DNA of 64,000 bases from an uncultured Collinsella sp. (GTDB lineage Bacteria > Actinomycetota > Coriobacteriia > Coriobacteriales > Coriobacteriaceae): NCBI GenBank assembly GCA_902475245.1, contig CABRYP010000005.1, positions 1-64,000 on the forward strand, in the 5' to 3' direction. This document shows, piece by piece, positions 1 to 10,338 of this stretch. Below the pieces are notes generated by a model. It searched no databases and had not been told where the DNA came from. It saw only the letters and a program-made list of their open reading frames with translations. Positions within the stretch are counted from its first letter, which is position 1. Each line of letters opens with the position of its first letter. The translations under genes and the position numbers were made by a program.

Positions 1-77
1 CCACAAAGGGGGCAGTGAACTGCCTCCCATTTCTTGGACATCGGGAAATGGGAGGCAGTTCACTGTCCCCTTCGTGG
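1..77. repeat. Long hairpin (inverted repeat), intergenic
   Basis: Arms of 33 nt (1-33 and 45-77) are complementary with two imperfect positions around an 11-nt loop. The outer ends (CCACAAAGG and CCTTCGTGG) resemble the shorter CCACAAAGG hairpins at 915-949, 34866-34892 and 48571-48603, while the inner part is different. There is no T-tract after it, so a plain rho-independent terminator is unlikely. It lies at the window edge and its full context is not visible. Confidence 0.75.
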
Positions 78-191
78 TGGTTTTCGACGCTAACGGTCGA
101 CCATCTTACGCCATGAGATTAAACTTGAATTGTTCTCTGAACATATCCATTTCTGCCTATCCTCAACAGCTCTTTGTCTCGAGGAGCGCAT

Positions 192-860
192 ATGAAGCCG
201 TCTCATTCCACCGGTCGCAACGTCATCGCCATTCTCGCCATACCCATCGTGATGCTCTTCCTTATCGTCATCACGCCCTTTTCTTTTGGTATCGCCTCGC
301 CCTTCGATCTTTGCGGGATGATCGACGCCGGTTCGCGCGCCACCTCGCTCTCCTTTGTCTGCCGTGGCGTGTTCTACGAATATGCAATTCCCACCGGAAG
401 TTGGCAGTCCAAGTTACCGTTGCTCGGCAAGGTCGACGGATGCTCCCCCTATTTCTGCCTTGAACCTCAGGCGCTAAACTATCTAATCGACGACCAGCCC
501 CTCGACTCCATCACCCTCGCCTACGACTACGCACCAAACACCGATGAGCGCCACATGAACCAAGTCCTCGACAAGCTGCTTGGACAGTGCGGGCTCACCG
601 AGGAGGCCGGTCGAACCATCTATAGCAACCAGAAATTAAAGAGAACAGAACTCCGCCGTGTCGGAAAAATCAAAGGGCGAAACGGGGCCGCCTACTGGGA
701 TGCCTGGGCAACACGCGACAAGGGCGAATTCGGACACAGCACCTATATGGTCACTGTCTACACCAAAGACGGAATTAAGGACAATGTTGACGATTTCGCG
801 TCATCCAAACTCGGCATCCCCAAAACAACCAAGCCCACCAGCCCAGATGAAATCCTGTAG
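192..860 (+). CDS. Membrane-anchored protein of unknown function
   Basis: The predicted protein has about 222 residues. The ATG at 192 is preferred over an upstream TTG at 174 because GAGGAG lies 5 nt before it. One hydrophobic segment (residues about 9-32, rich in Ile, Leu and Val) is an uncleaved anchor or signal peptide. The rest is polar and probably extracytoplasmic, with several cysteines (near residues 36, 51, 79 and 84) that could form disulfides. I do not recognise a family. It stands alone, convergent with the aconitase-family gene downstream. Codon use fits the surrounding genome. Confidence 0.65.
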   Translation: MKPSHSTGRNVIAILAIPIVMLFLIVITPFSFGIASPFDLCGMIDAGSRATSLSFVCRGVFYEYAIPTGSWQSKLPLLGKVDGCSPYFCLEPQALNYLIDDQPLDSITLAYDYAPNTDERHMNQVLDKLLGQCGLTEEAGRTIYSNQKLKRTELRRVGKIKGRNGAAYWDAWATRDKGEFGHSTYMVTVYTKDGIKDNVDDFASSKLGIPKTTKPTSPDEIL

Positions 861-914
861 AGCCGCTCATTAACATACCGCTCAACGATCACAACAACAT
901 CGAGCTCGTTCCCC

Positions 915-949
915 ACCGCCACAAAGGTGCCTGTCCCCTTTGTGGTGGT
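915..949. repeat. CCACAAAGG-type short hairpin repeat
   Basis: CCACAAAGG at 919-927 pairs with CCTTTGTGG at 937-945, and a further CC/GG pairing extends the stem. The loop reads TGCCTGTCC. The same unit occurs at 34866-34892 (same orientation) and 48571-48603 (reverse complement), so it is a dispersed repeat family and not a private terminator. Confidence 0.75.
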
Positions 950-956
950 TTTCGGC

Positions 957-988
957 AAAAAGAAGCCGCCCCATTAACAGAGGCGGCA
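957..988 (-). terminator. Rho-independent terminator candidate (minus strand)
   Basis: Read on the minus strand, GCCGCC pairs with GGCGGC across a short loop and is followed by the T-rich run TTCTTTTT. It lies downstream of the minus-strand aconitase-family gene, beyond a second long hairpin at 1044-1113, and would end that transcript. Confidence 0.6.
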
Positions 989-1043
989 TCAAGCAAGTCT
1001 ATTTATTAGCGTCCCTCAAGACCCAACGAGAACGTCGCGGTAG

Positions 1044-1113
1044 CCCCGGCCACACCTTTCCCTCGGGCGACCCTCGCGAAGCGCGTGAGCACGAGGGAGA
1101 GGTGTGGCCGGGG
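1044..1113. repeat. Long inverted repeat downstream of the aconitase-family gene
   Basis: About 22 nt of CCCCGGCCACACCTTTCCCT (from 1044) pairs almost perfectly with the right arm ending at 1113. It begins 13 nt beyond the stop codon of the hydratase gene. The stem is much longer than a usual terminator and has no T-tract on either side; it may stabilise the 3' end of the mRNA or be a palindromic repeat. Confidence 0.65.
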
Positions 1114-1125
1114 CGTACAGCAGAG

Positions 1126-3426
1126 TTACTCGGCAGCGGCCTTAAACTTGTTGTAGTTGATCAGGCAGCCGGCCTTGACGATGGCACGCTCTTCCGCCGT
1201 CATATCGGCAACGTAGAGCTCAATCTGCTCGACCGCGCCGTCGGCGCGCACCACGTAGGCGGCGATGTTCTTCAGGTCGCCATCGAGCGCAGTACGAATC
1301 CCCGGCACAAAGACGTAGTCGCCCACCTCAAAGTTGGGCTCCGCCTCCATCTGGAAGGGCACCATGCCCCAGTTCATCACGTTGGAGCGATAGCGCTTGG
1401 TGGCGTACTCGTGGACGATGTTGGCCAGGCCGCCAATTACGCGCTGGCAGCTCGCGGCCTGCTCGCGGGCGCTGCCGTCGCCAGGCTTCTTGGCGTAAAT
1501 CATGGAGCCGTACTCGGTCGCCTTGGCATCGGCCGCGACGCCCGCGCCGGCCAGTGCCTCAAACACGCCGGCAAGCTCGGCATCGAGCGCCGCTAGGTCG
1601 CCCGCGGCCTCGCCGGCCACACGACGCTTCTCCACGGCGTCGACCTCTTTGGAACGACCCACGTAGGCCGGGTCGCGGCGGCTGAGCGTAAACTCGGCCA
1701 GGCCCAGCGGATTGGAGCGGAAGGAGCTCGTCTCGCCCGAAGGAATGAGCTCGTCGGTCGTGGTGACGGGATCCATGATCTTGGAGCACACCTTGAGCAG
1801 GATGTCGTCGCCGAGTGGCTCCATCGCAGGCCACGGCTTGATATTGGGGCCCTCGACCAGCTCGTCTGCAGGCTCGGCCTTGCCAAAGCCCCAGTACACG
1901 CGCTTCTTGTAGGGAGCGTCGTCAAAGATGTACTCGCAGGCCTCGTCCCAAGTGTCCTCGGGCAGATCGGTCGCCGGGGTGAGCACGCCACCGTTGGCCG
2001 CGGTCGCCGCAATGGAGCGGGCGTCCATCAGGGCCACGGCGCTCAGCTGGCCGTTGCCCGGTTTGGAACCCTCGCGGTTGGGGAAGTTGCGCGTGGTGTG
2101 GCGGATGGACAGGCCGTTGTTGGCCGGCGTGTCGCCGGCACCAAAGCACGGGCCGCAGAACGCCGTGCGCACGATCGCGCCGGCCTCCATGAGGTCATAC
2201 ATATAGCCGCGACGCGTGAGCTCGAGCGCCACGGGCTGGCTTGTGGGATAGACCGACAGCGAGAACTCGCCGCAGCCGGTGTTGGCGCCCTTGAGCGCGC
2301 GGGCAGCCTGCACCACGGAGTCGTAGTTGCCGCCCGAGCAGCCGGCGATAACGCCCTGCTGCACGTGCAGCTTGCCGTCGACGATCTTGTCGAGCAGGCT
2401 AAAGTGCGTCTTGCCCTCGCCGATCTTGGCGGCCTCGAGCTCCACCTCGTGCAGGATGTCCTCGAGGTTCTCGTTGAGCTCGTCAATCTCAAAGCCGTTG
2501 GAAGGATGGAACGGCAGCGCGATCATGGGCTTGATGCTCGACAGGTCGACCTCGACGCAGCCGTCGTAGTAGGCGACATCGGCGGGCTTGAGCTCGCGGT
2601 AGTCGTCGCCGCGGCCGTGCATGGTCAAAAACGCGTGCGTGTCCTCGTCGGTAGCCCAGATGCTCGACAGGCAGGTGGTCTCGGTGGTCATGACGTCAAC
2701 GCCGTTGCGGTAATCGGTCGTCATGCTCGCGATGCCGGGGCCCACAAACTCCATGACCTTGTTCTTAACGTAGCCCTTGGCAAAGACGGCACGGATGATG
2801 GCGAGTGCCACGTCGTGCGGGCCGACGCCGGGGCGCGGGGCACCCGTGAGGTAGATAGCAACGACGCCGGGATAGGCAACATCGTAGGTGTCACGCAGCA
2901 GCTGCTTTGCCAGCTCGCCGCCGCCCTCGCCCACGGCCATGGTGCCCAGGGCGCCGTAGCGGGTGTGCGAGTCCGAGCCCAAGATCATCTTGCCGCAACC
3001 GGCAAAGTTCTCGCGCATAAAGGAGTGGATGACGGCGATGTGCGGCGGGACGAAGATGCCGCCGTACTTCTTGGCCGCGGAGAGGCCAAAGACGTGGTCG
3101 TCCTCGTTGATGGTGCCGCCCACGGCGCACAGCGAGTTATGGCAGTTGGTGAGCACGTAGGGCAGCGGGAACCGCTCCATGCCCGAGGCACGCGCCGTCT
3201 GGATGATGCCGACGAAGGTGATATCGTGGCTCGCCATGGCGTCGAAGCGAATCTTGAGCGCCTCGGGATCTCCGGACGTATTGTGTGCCTGGAGGATCGA
3301 ATACGCGATGGTGCCGCGCTTGGCATCCTCGGGCGTCTGCGTAATACCGCGCTCGGCAGCCTCGACCGCAGGCACAACCTCGCTGCCGCCGCGCAGGTAG
3401 ATGCCGTCCTCGTACAGCTTGACCAT
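1126..3426 (-). CDS. Aconitase-family hydratase
   Basis: The predicted protein of about 766 residues is a member of the aconitase superfamily, closest in size and layout to the single-chain bacterial hydratase group that includes E. coli YbhJ. The 4Fe-4S cysteines are visible: one in ETTCLSSIW or [11 protein letters not shown], and a pair in FCGPCFGAG, followed by the conserved Arg/Asn-rich stretch [18 protein letters not shown]. The C-terminal swivel domain ends with [14 protein letters not shown]. Family members dehydrate and rehydrate hydroxy-acids such as citrate, isocitrate or methylcitrate; the substrate here cannot be fixed from sequence. Start at 3426 is chosen because GGGAGA precedes it; an in-frame upstream start is less likely. 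It is monocistronic, with no other TCA-cycle gene nearby. Confidence 0.85.
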   Translation of the reverse strand: MVKLYEDGIYLRGGSEVVPAVEAAERGITQTPEDAKRGTIAYSILQAHNTSGDPEALKIRFDAMASHDITFVGIIQTARASGMERFPLPYVLTNCHNSLCAVGGTINEDDHVFGLSAAKKYGGIFVPPHIAVIHSFMRENFAGCGKMILGSDSHTRYGALGTMAVGEGGGELAKQLLRDTYDVAYPGVVAIYLTGAPRPGVGPHDVALAIIRAVFAKGYVKNKVMEFVGPGIASMTTDYRNGVDVMTTETTCLSSIWATDEDTHAFLTMHGRGDDYRELKPADVAYYDGCVEVDLSSIKPMIALPFHPSNGFEIDELNENLEDILHEVELEAAKIGEGKTHFSLLDKIVDGKLHVQQGVIAGCSGGNYDSVVQAARALKGANTGCGEFSLSVYPTSQPVALELTRRGYMYDLMEAGAIVRTAFCGPCFGAGDTPANNGLSIRHTTRNFPNREGSKPGNGQLSAVALMDARSIAATAANGGVLTPATDLPEDTWDEACEYIFDDAPYKKRVYWGFGKAEPADELVEGPNIKPWPAMEPLGDDILLKVCSKIMDPVTTTDELIPSGETSSFRSNPLGLAEFTLSRRDPAYVGRSKEVDAVEKRRVAGEAAGDLAALDAELAGVFEALAGAGVAADAKATEYGSMIYAKKPGDGSAREQAASCQRVIGGLANIVHEYATKRYRSNVMNWGMVPFQMEAEPNFEVGDYVFVPGIRTALDGDLKNIAAYVVRADGAVEQIELYVADMTAEERAIVKAGCLINYNKFKAAAE

Positions 3427-3592
3427 ACTGTCTCCCACTCTGCCCAAGAGATTTGGGCGCATAGCATACATTCGTTCAATATCGTGCCATAGAACGGTTG
3501 CGAGCGGGTTACGAATCTACACGTTCACTTTATCTCAGTAAAGCAGAGAACGAGTTGGGTCCCGGGGAGGCAGACTTAGACGCTCAAATGAC

Positions 3593-3656
3593 GAGAGTGG
3601 ATAATCTCCCACTTTGAGCCTGCAAACAGGCAAAAAACGGGAGATTATCCACTCTC
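3593..3656. repeat. GTGGATAATCTCCC hairpin repeat, copy 1
   Basis: GAGAGTGGATAATCTCCC (from 3593) pairs perfectly with the right arm ending at 3656, around a loop of about 28 nt containing CACTTTGAGCC. Near-identical elements occur at 32120-32187 and 33574-33637 with GAGCG/CGCTC replacing GAGAG/CTCTC, so both arms changed together. Each right arm carries TTATCCAC, eight bases of a DnaA box, but the ninth base does not fit. Confidence 0.8.
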
Positions 3657-3696
3657 ATTCTGCAGGTACTCATTTAAGTCTGTCCCCAATGAGTGC

Positions 3697-4113
3697 CTAC
3701 AGGTCGCCGCCCGTGCCCAGCAGTTTGCGCATGACTTGCTCGGGGTTGACTGAGCCGTCGCGCGGGGCCAGGGCGGTGATCTTCTTTTGCATCTTGTACT
3801 CGTGCAGCTCGTCCTCGAGCTGGCGCACGCGGGCGCGGAGTTTTTCGTTCTCGCGCTCGCGCTCCTCAGCACGCTCCTTCATATCGAGGATGCGCACCAC
3901 GCCGGCGAGGTTGATGCCCTCGTCGGTCAGTTGGTTGATGAGTTCCAGACGCTCGATATCGGCACGCGAATACAGGCGCGTATTACCGCCCGAGCGCTGA
4001 GGATTCACCAGGCCCTTGGACTCGTAGACGCGCAGAGTCTGCGGGTGCATGCCGGTCAGCTCGGCCGCCACGCTGATCATGTACAGCGGTTTGTTCCTAT
4101 TGTCCTCGGCCAT
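3697..4113 (-). CDS. hspR: HspR, MerR-family heat-shock repressor
   Basis: The 138-residue protein has an N-terminal MerR-type winged helix (ISVAAELTGMHPQTLRVYES, then NTRLYSRADIERL) followed by a coiled-coil rich in Glu and Arg (residues about 75-110). HspR binds inverted repeats called HAIR and represses dnaK operons in actinobacteria, usually with DnaK as co-repressor. It is the last gene of the dnaK-grpE-dnaJ-hspR cluster, 72 nt after dnaJ, which gives the usual autoregulatory arrangement. I could not find a convincing HAIR palindrome upstream of dnaK in this window. Confidence 0.93.
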   Translation of the reverse strand: MAEDNRNKPLYMISVAAELTGMHPQTLRVYESKGLVNPQRSGGNTRLYSRADIERLELINQLTDEGINLAGVVRILDMKERAEERERENEKLRARVRQLEDELHEYKMQKKITALAPRDGSVNPEQVMRKLLGTGGDL

Positions 4114-4185
4114 GCTACCTGACCCCTTTCCGTCTCGTTATCGTCCATCATAAGCCCGCGGGCGCGGGCGTGCGCCACAGGCGCC

Positions 4186-5151
4186 CTAGTACGTCGCCTT
4201 GTAACGGTTGACCTTCTCGCGATAGTCGCGCGTGTCGGCCTCGCGCAGCTTGGTCATGGCATCGCGCTCGTCATTGGACAGGTTCGTGGGAACCTGCACC
4301 TTGATCTCGACGAGCAGCGCGCCTGTGCAGCCACGGTGCTTAACATCGGGCGCACCCATCTCCTTAAAGCGGAACTTCTTGCCCGTCTGGGTGCCCGCAG
4401 GCACTTTCAAACGAACCGTCGCACCGCCGGGCGTGGGCACGTCCACCGTGCAGCCGAGCGCCGCCTCATAGACCGAGACCGGTACCTCCATGGTCACGTC
4501 GGCACCTTTGCGCTTAAACAGCGGGTGCTCCTCCACGTGCGTGGTCACGACCAGGTCGCCGCGCTCGCCACCGGCAACGCCATACTCGCCGCGACGTTTG
4601 TAGCGCAGCTTGCCGCCGTCGACCGCGCCCGCGGGCACCGAGACCGTAATGGTCTGCTGTTCGCCCGTCGAGGGAATGCGGTAGGTGACCTTGTGCGTCA
4701 CGCCGCGGAACGCGTCCTCGGCTGTCACATCGACGGTCAGTGACAGGTCGCCGCCCTTGCGAGCACGGCTGCGACCCGCGCCGGCACCGGCGTTACCCGC
4801 AGCCCCGGCAAAGCCCGAGCCCCAATCGCTGCCCCAGGCGCCGTTGCCGCTAAAGATGCTGTCGAAGATATCGCCCCAGCCGCTGGCGCCCGCGCCGGCA
4901 CCGTAGCCGCCGCCATACGCGCCGCCTGCGCCCGGCATGCCGCCAAACATGAGCATCTGGTCGTACTCTTTGCGCTTCTTCTCGTCCGAAAGCGTCTCGT
5001 AGGCCTCGCTGATCTCCTTGAACTTGGCCTCGTCGCCGCCGGCATCGGGGTGATATTTTTGCGCGAGCTTGCGAAACGCGCTCTTGATCTCTTTGTCGGA
5101 GGCGCTCTTGGATACGCCCAGGATGTCATAGAAGGTTTTGCCTGCAGCCAT
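4186..5151 (-). CDS. dnaJ: DnaJ-type co-chaperone without zinc fingers
   Basis: The 321-residue protein opens with a J domain (residues about 5-70) containing the HPD motif in [12 protein letters not shown], which stimulates the DnaK ATPase. A Gly/Ala-rich linker (about 75-130) follows, then the two C-terminal peptide-binding beta domains (from about 133). The four CxxCxGxG zinc repeats of classical DnaJ are absent, so it resembles CbpA or type-B DnaJ. It follows grpE after a 108-nt gap that holds a strong GC-rich hairpin. GGAG precedes the ATG. Confidence 0.92.
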   Translation of the reverse strand: MAAGKTFYDILGVSKSASDKEIKSAFRKLAQKYHPDAGGDEAKFKEISEAYETLSDEKKRKEYDQMLMFGGMPGAGGAYGGGYGAGAGASGWGDIFDSIFSGNGAWGSDWGSGFAGAAGNAGAGAGRSRARKGGDLSLTVDVTAEDAFRGVTHKVTYRIPSTGEQQTITVSVPAGAVDGGKLRYKRRGEYGVAGGERGDLVVTTHVEEHPLFKRKGADVTMEVPVSVYEAALGCTVDVPTPGGATVRLKVPAGTQTGKKFRFKEMGAPDVKHRGCTGALLVEIKVQVPTNLSNDERDAMTKLREADTRDYREKVNRYKATY

Positions 5152-5224
5152 CGTAGCTCCTCTCCTGTTATATCCGCCGCCCCTGCGGACGGCGGCTCAT
5201 ACTGTCATATGGCACTAGGCCAGA

Positions 5225-5254
5225 AAGGGCCCCGGGTGTTGCCCCGGGGCCCTT
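5225..5254 (-). terminator. GC-rich hairpin between grpE and dnaJ (attenuator or terminator)
   Basis: On the minus strand AAGGGCCCCGGG pairs with CCCGGGGCCCTT around a 6-nt loop, followed by TCT. It lies 5 nt after the grpE stop codon and before dnaJ. Its position within the operon suggests partial termination or mRNA processing that sets the DnaK/GrpE level above DnaJ/HspR. Confidence 0.65.
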
Positions 5255-5259
5255 CTCAA

Positions 5260-6102
5260 TTACTCCTCGGTGCTCTCGGCCGTATCGGCCGTAGCATCCT
5301 CGGGCGCCGCTTCGGGCTCCGGTGCGGGGCGCTTCTCGCCACCGTAGGTCACCGTCACCATCGCGGAACGCAGGATACGATCCGCCATGCGGTAGCCCTT
5401 CTGGTACACATCGTTGACGGTCTCGTCATACTGCGATGCGTCCTCGACGCGACCCACAGCCTGGTGCTCGAGCGGATCGAACGCCTCGCCCTTGGGGTCG
5501 ATGGGCTCAACGCCCTCGTGCGCAAACACGTCGAGCAGCTTGGCATGAACCGCGTCAACGCCATCGACGAACTGCTTAAAGTCGTCGGAAAGCTCCTGGC
5601 TGCGGGCATGGTCGATCGCGCGCTCGATATCGTCGATCACCGGCAACAGCGCGGTGACAAGCTTCTCGGTCGCGCGCTCGCGCTCGGCGATGCGCTCGTT
5701 GGCGGTGCGGCGACGGAAGTTCTCCCAGTCGGCCTGCAGACGAGCGGTTCGCTCGGTAGCGTCCTTCGCCTTGTCCTCGGCGGCCTTCTGGGCCTCTGCC
5801 GCAGCATCGAGCTCATTGCGCACGTCGGCAAGCTCCTTTTGGGCCTGCTCGAACTTGAGCTTAAAGTCGTTGTCGGCGGCCTCCTCACCGGCGCGGATAG
5901 CGGCTTCCACCATCTCGTCCTCGGTCATCGTCGCCTCCTTGTTGGAATCCTCTACCTGGTTCTCGGCAGCCTCGGCGGCCTCGGCCTCGTTGGCCTCGGT
6001 ATCGTCGACGGCCTCTACGGGAATCTTCACGTCCTTCTCCTCAGAGTCAACGGGGGCGGCGCCAGCGGCAGCCGCCTCCGTGCGAGCTTTACGGGCGGAC
6101 AT
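5260..6102 (-). CDS. grpE: GrpE nucleotide exchange factor
   Basis: GrpE releases ADP from DnaK. The 280-residue protein is longer than the usual 190-210 because of an acidic, low-complexity N-terminal part of about 85 residues rich in Glu and Ala. The long helix (about 95-160, heptad-like) and the C-terminal beta domain (VEPIDPKGEAFDPLEHQAV and DRILRSAMVTVTYGG) are conserved. The ATG is 2 nt after the dnaK stop and its ribosome site is GAGGA inside the end of dnaK, so the two are translationally coupled. A downstream ATG near residue 60 is possible but has weaker support. Confidence 0.93.
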   Translation of the reverse strand: MSARKARTEAAAAGAAPVDSEEKDVKIPVEAVDDTEANEAEAAEAAENQVEDSNKEATMTEDEMVEAAIRAGEEAADNDFKLKFEQAQKELADVRNELDAAAEAQKAAEDKAKDATERTARLQADWENFRRRTANERIAERERATEKLVTALLPVIDDIERAIDHARSQELSDDFKQFVDGVDAVHAKLLDVFAHEGVEPIDPKGEAFDPLEHQAVGRVEDASQYDETVNDVYQKGYRMADRILRSAMVTVTYGGEKRPAPEPEAAPEDATADTAESTEE

Positions 6103-6104
6103 GA

Positions 6105-7997
<1,893 letters not shown>

Positions 7998-7999
7998 TA

Positions 8000-8541
8000 G
8001 AAATTCCCTCTCTCTTGTGCGTTCGCGCCGCCTCGACGGTCTTTCGCGCGGCGCTTCGGCTTGTCTTTCAGGATGTAGTGTATCCCCTTATGGGCCGGAA
8101 TATACAAAATCTAAGTCAATTCATATAAGATTTCTTATCTCTGAGAGTTTAGGTTCTTAAATGCGCAGGTAGATGCGCTGATTGAGTTCTCGGCAAATCT
8201 ATCGAGATCTATGTAGAGTTGACTGAGGTTTGGGCCCGAGGCCGCATGGGGTGGCTTGAGGCGACCCCGGGGGAAAGCGCGACCCGTTTCACGGCTAAAT
8301 AACGGGATGCGCTTTCCAAAAGCTCGCTCAATAGCTCAATATTTCAAGTCACCTTTAGCTAACATTTGCGCAGCTCAACGGCCCCACCTGCACGTTTTTT
8401 AGTAAACCTTGGCATACTCGGCGAACGGTATGAAGATGCCGGCCAGAGGGTATTGCAAACGGTCGCTCCCGTGGTATGTTTTTGCCCGAATCAAACCGGC
8501 GCGCATCGTCTGTAGCGTCGGTCAACAGAGAGGAAACTACC
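8000..8541. other. Divergent intergenic region between dnaK and the ferredoxin gene
   Basis: This 540-nt stretch has an AT-rich part at 8090-8230 that is the likely dnaK promoter zone. TTGACT is visible on the minus strand, but no properly spaced partner was found. GGGAAAGCGCGACCC... and ...GGGATGCGCTTTCC (about 8272-8318) form a loose inverted repeat. I see no open reading frame with a ribosome site and no recognised RNA. The ferredoxin promoter is listed separately. Confidence 0.5.
8453..8480 (+). promoter_or_regulatory. Candidate sigma-70-type promoter of the ferredoxin gene
   Basis: TTGCAA at 8453-8458 and TATGTT at 8475-8480 are separated by 16 nt and lie about 60 nt before the ferredoxin start codon. 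This is a visual match only. Confidence 0.5.
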
Positions 8542-8727
8542 ATGGCTCATCCCGTAATTGATGCCGACGAGTGCATCGCTTGTGGCGTTTGCGTCGACAC
8601 CTGCCCCGCTGGCGTTCTGGAGCTCCAGGACGTCGCCACCGTCGCTGACGAGGACTCCTGCGTCGCCTGTGGCGCTTGCCAGGACGCTTGCCCCGCTGGC
8701 GCGATCACCGAGATCGTCGAGGAGTAA
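8542..8727 (+). CDS. 2[4Fe-4S] ferredoxin
   Basis: The 61-residue protein has two CxxCxxCxxxCP clusters: CIACGVCVDTCP (residues about 11-22) and CVACGACQDACP (about 40-51), each holding one 4Fe-4S centre. This is the clostridial-type low-potential electron carrier used by pyruvate:ferredoxin oxidoreductase, hydrogenases and other anaerobic enzymes. The ATG follows AGAGGAA by 6 nt. It is monocistronic, with its own promoter and a strong terminator. Its partners are not in the neighbourhood. Confidence 0.95.
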   Translation: MAHPVIDADECIACGVCVDTCPAGVLELQDVATVADEDSCVACGACQDACPAGAITEIVEE

Positions 8728-8765
8728 CAACTCCCCACTTGCACACTCAAAAGTACACCGTGCAC

Positions 8766-8808
8766 AAAAAGGAGGCCTCCGCATCGCCGCGGAGGCCTCC
8801 TTTTGTTT
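8766..8808 (+). terminator. Rho-independent terminator of the ferredoxin gene
   Basis: GGAGGCCTCC at 8771-8780 pairs with GGAGGCCTCC at 8791-8800 (extended by GC pairs) and is followed by TTTTGTTT. It begins about 40 nt after the ferredoxin stop. Confidence 0.85.
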
Positions 8809-8844
8809 GTATAGGCAGTTAATTGGGGACGGGGCTACCTTGGC

Positions 8845-8911
8845 AGTTGCGGTGGAATAGTTCCCGGTTCATTGCTTAGGTGCCGATTTTAGGAACTATT
8901 TCACCGCAACT
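8845..8911. repeat. AGTTGCGGTGGAATAGTTCC hairpin repeat, copy 1
   Basis: The left arm (8845-8864) pairs with the right arm (8892-8911) with one mismatch around a 27-nt loop. A second copy with a different loop is at 37839-37904. It follows the phrase TTGGGGACGGGGCT, which recurs near other repeats in the window (about 29740 and 50065). Confidence 0.8.
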
Positions 8912-8929
8912 TATTAAGACAGTATCGGG

Positions 8930-9475
8930 CTAGGACAAATCATCCTCATAGGGCATTAAATCGGCAAGATAGCCTTTCTCCTTGAGTATGGTCTCGATCT
9001 CGTCGAGGGTCTGCTCGTCTTCTGCCGCGATGCGATGGAAGTGATAGCCACTCGTCACCGTCAGCAGCGGGAAGCTCTTGCCGCTGGCAATACCCTCAAG
9101 ATAGCGCTCAATATCGCGACGGTTGCGAATGTCCAGATCGGCTGTGATCTTGCCATACACGCGATGGTTGACGATTACATTGAGCACGGCACCACCCGCG
9201 TCGACGATGCTCGTGAGCTCGTCACCTGCCTGCTCCATGCCATGGTGCACCTTGACCAGGCGCGTGGGCACGGCGGGGCTGCTGGGGGCCTCCTGCAGCA
9301 CGTAGCCGCGATTGGTCGCCACGATATCGTGCCCATCGGCGCGCAGCAGGGCGATGTCTTGCACGACAATCTGGCGGCTCACACCCACCTCACGAGCAAG
9401 CGCACTGCCCGAGACAGGGTCTTTGGCTCCCTCGAGCACGCCCATGATGGCACGGCGACGCTCGCGGGCGTCCAT
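8930..9475 (-). CDS. niaR: NiaR-type repressor of NAD synthesis (HTH plus 3H domain)
   Basis: The 181-residue protein has an N-terminal winged helix (residues 5-60, with SGSALAREVGVSRQIVVQDI) and a C-terminal 3H domain with three conserved histidines: VKVHHGME, VNHRVYGK and SGYHFHRI. NiaR (YrxA) binds nicotinic acid and, with it, represses de novo NAD and niacin-uptake genes. It overlaps the nadC stop codon by one nucleotide (TAATG) and so is the last gene of nadABC-niaR, which gives feedback regulation. The palindrome over the nadA promoter is its likely operator. Confidence 0.92.
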   Translation of the reverse strand: MDARERRRAIMGVLEGAKDPVSGSALAREVGVSRQIVVQDIALLRADGHDIVATNRGYVLQEAPSSPAVPTRLVKVHHGMEQAGDELTSIVDAGGAVLNVIVNHRVYGKITADLDIRNRRDIERYLEGIASGKSFPLLTVTSGYHFHRIAAEDEQTLDEIETILKEKGYLADLMPYEDDLS

Positions 9476-10335
9476 TATTTACCGTCCAGCAGACGAAGGT
9501 GCTTAAGCGAGAGGTCGAGAATCGGCGCAGAGTGCGTCAGCGCCCCCGAGCTGATAAAGTCAACGCCCAGGTCGGCGAGGGCGCGGATATTGCTGGCATC
9601 CACATTGCCCGAGCACTCGGTCTTGGCGCGACCGGCGATAAGCTCAATCGCGGCAGCCATGTCGTCGTGGGTCATGTTGTCGAGCATGATGATATCGGCA
9701 CCGGCCTCAACTGCCTCGCGCACCATATCCAGGTTCTCGCACTCAATCTCGACCGTCGCGGTAAACGACGCATGGGCGCGCGCCATCTCAATCGCGCGCG
9801 TCACGCCGCCGGCGGCATCGATGTGGTTGTCCTTGAGCATGACAGCCGTCGACAGGTTATAGCGGTGGTTGCTGCCACCGCCGATCTCGACTGCAGCCTT
9901 CTCGAAGACACGCATGCCCGGCGTGGTCTTGCGCGTGTCGACAAGCACGGTCTTGGTGCCCTCGAGCGCAGCTGCCATGCGATGCGTGTAAGTAGCGATG
10001 CCGCTCATGCGCTGCAGGTAGTTGAGCGCCACGCGCTCGCCCGAAAGCAGTACGCGCGCATCGCCGCGCACCTGGCCCACGTGGTCGCCGGCGTGCACCT
10101 CGTCACCATCGGCAACATCAAACAGCACCGAGCTCTGCGAATCCAGCAGCTCAAAGGTGCGAGCGAACACATCCAGGCCCGCGATAATGCCATCGGCCTT
10201 GGCGATAAGCTCCACCGTGGCGGGACGCGCCGTGGGGCACACGCTCGCCGTGCTCACGTCCTCAAAGGTAATGTCCTCGCGCAGAGCCTGCAGAATCAAA
10301 TCATCGACGACGAGCTTCATGGTAATGGGATTCAT
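9475..10335 (-). CDS. nadC: Quinolinate phosphoribosyltransferase
   Basis: NadC converts quinolinate and PRPP to nicotinate mononucleotide, CO2 and pyrophosphate. The 286-residue length is typical. Visible motifs include EDITFEDVST near the N-terminus, VALNYLQRMSGIAT, DTRKTTPGMR, GGGSNHRYNLS, LKDNH, VEIEC and IMLDNM, which form the alpha/beta barrel active site. A GGAGGAG ribosome site overlaps the end of nadB, whose stop is 3 nt upstream. Confidence 0.96.
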   Translation of the reverse strand: MNPITMKLVVDDLILQALREDITFEDVSTASVCPTARPATVELIAKADGIIAGLDVFARTFELLDSQSSVLFDVADGDEVHAGDHVGQVRGDARVLLSGERVALNYLQRMSGIATYTHRMAAALEGTKTVLVDTRKTTPGMRVFEKAAVEIGGGSNHRYNLSTAVMLKDNHIDAAGGVTRAIEMARAHASFTATVEIECENLDMVREAVEAGADIIMLDNMTHDDMAAAIELIAGRAKTECSGNVDASNIRALADLGVDFISSGALTHSAPILDLSLKHLRLLDGK

Positions 10336-10338
10336 GGT

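Noticed and set aside
2098..3492. Long open frame of 464 codons opposite the aconitase-family gene
   Set aside because: It is a high-GC antisense shadow with low-complexity residues and no ribosome site or family match.
8000..8200. HAIR operator for HspR upstream of dnaK
   Set aside because: TTGAGT- and ACTCAA-like strings are present, but I found no pair with the CTTGAGT-N7-ACTCAAG spacing.
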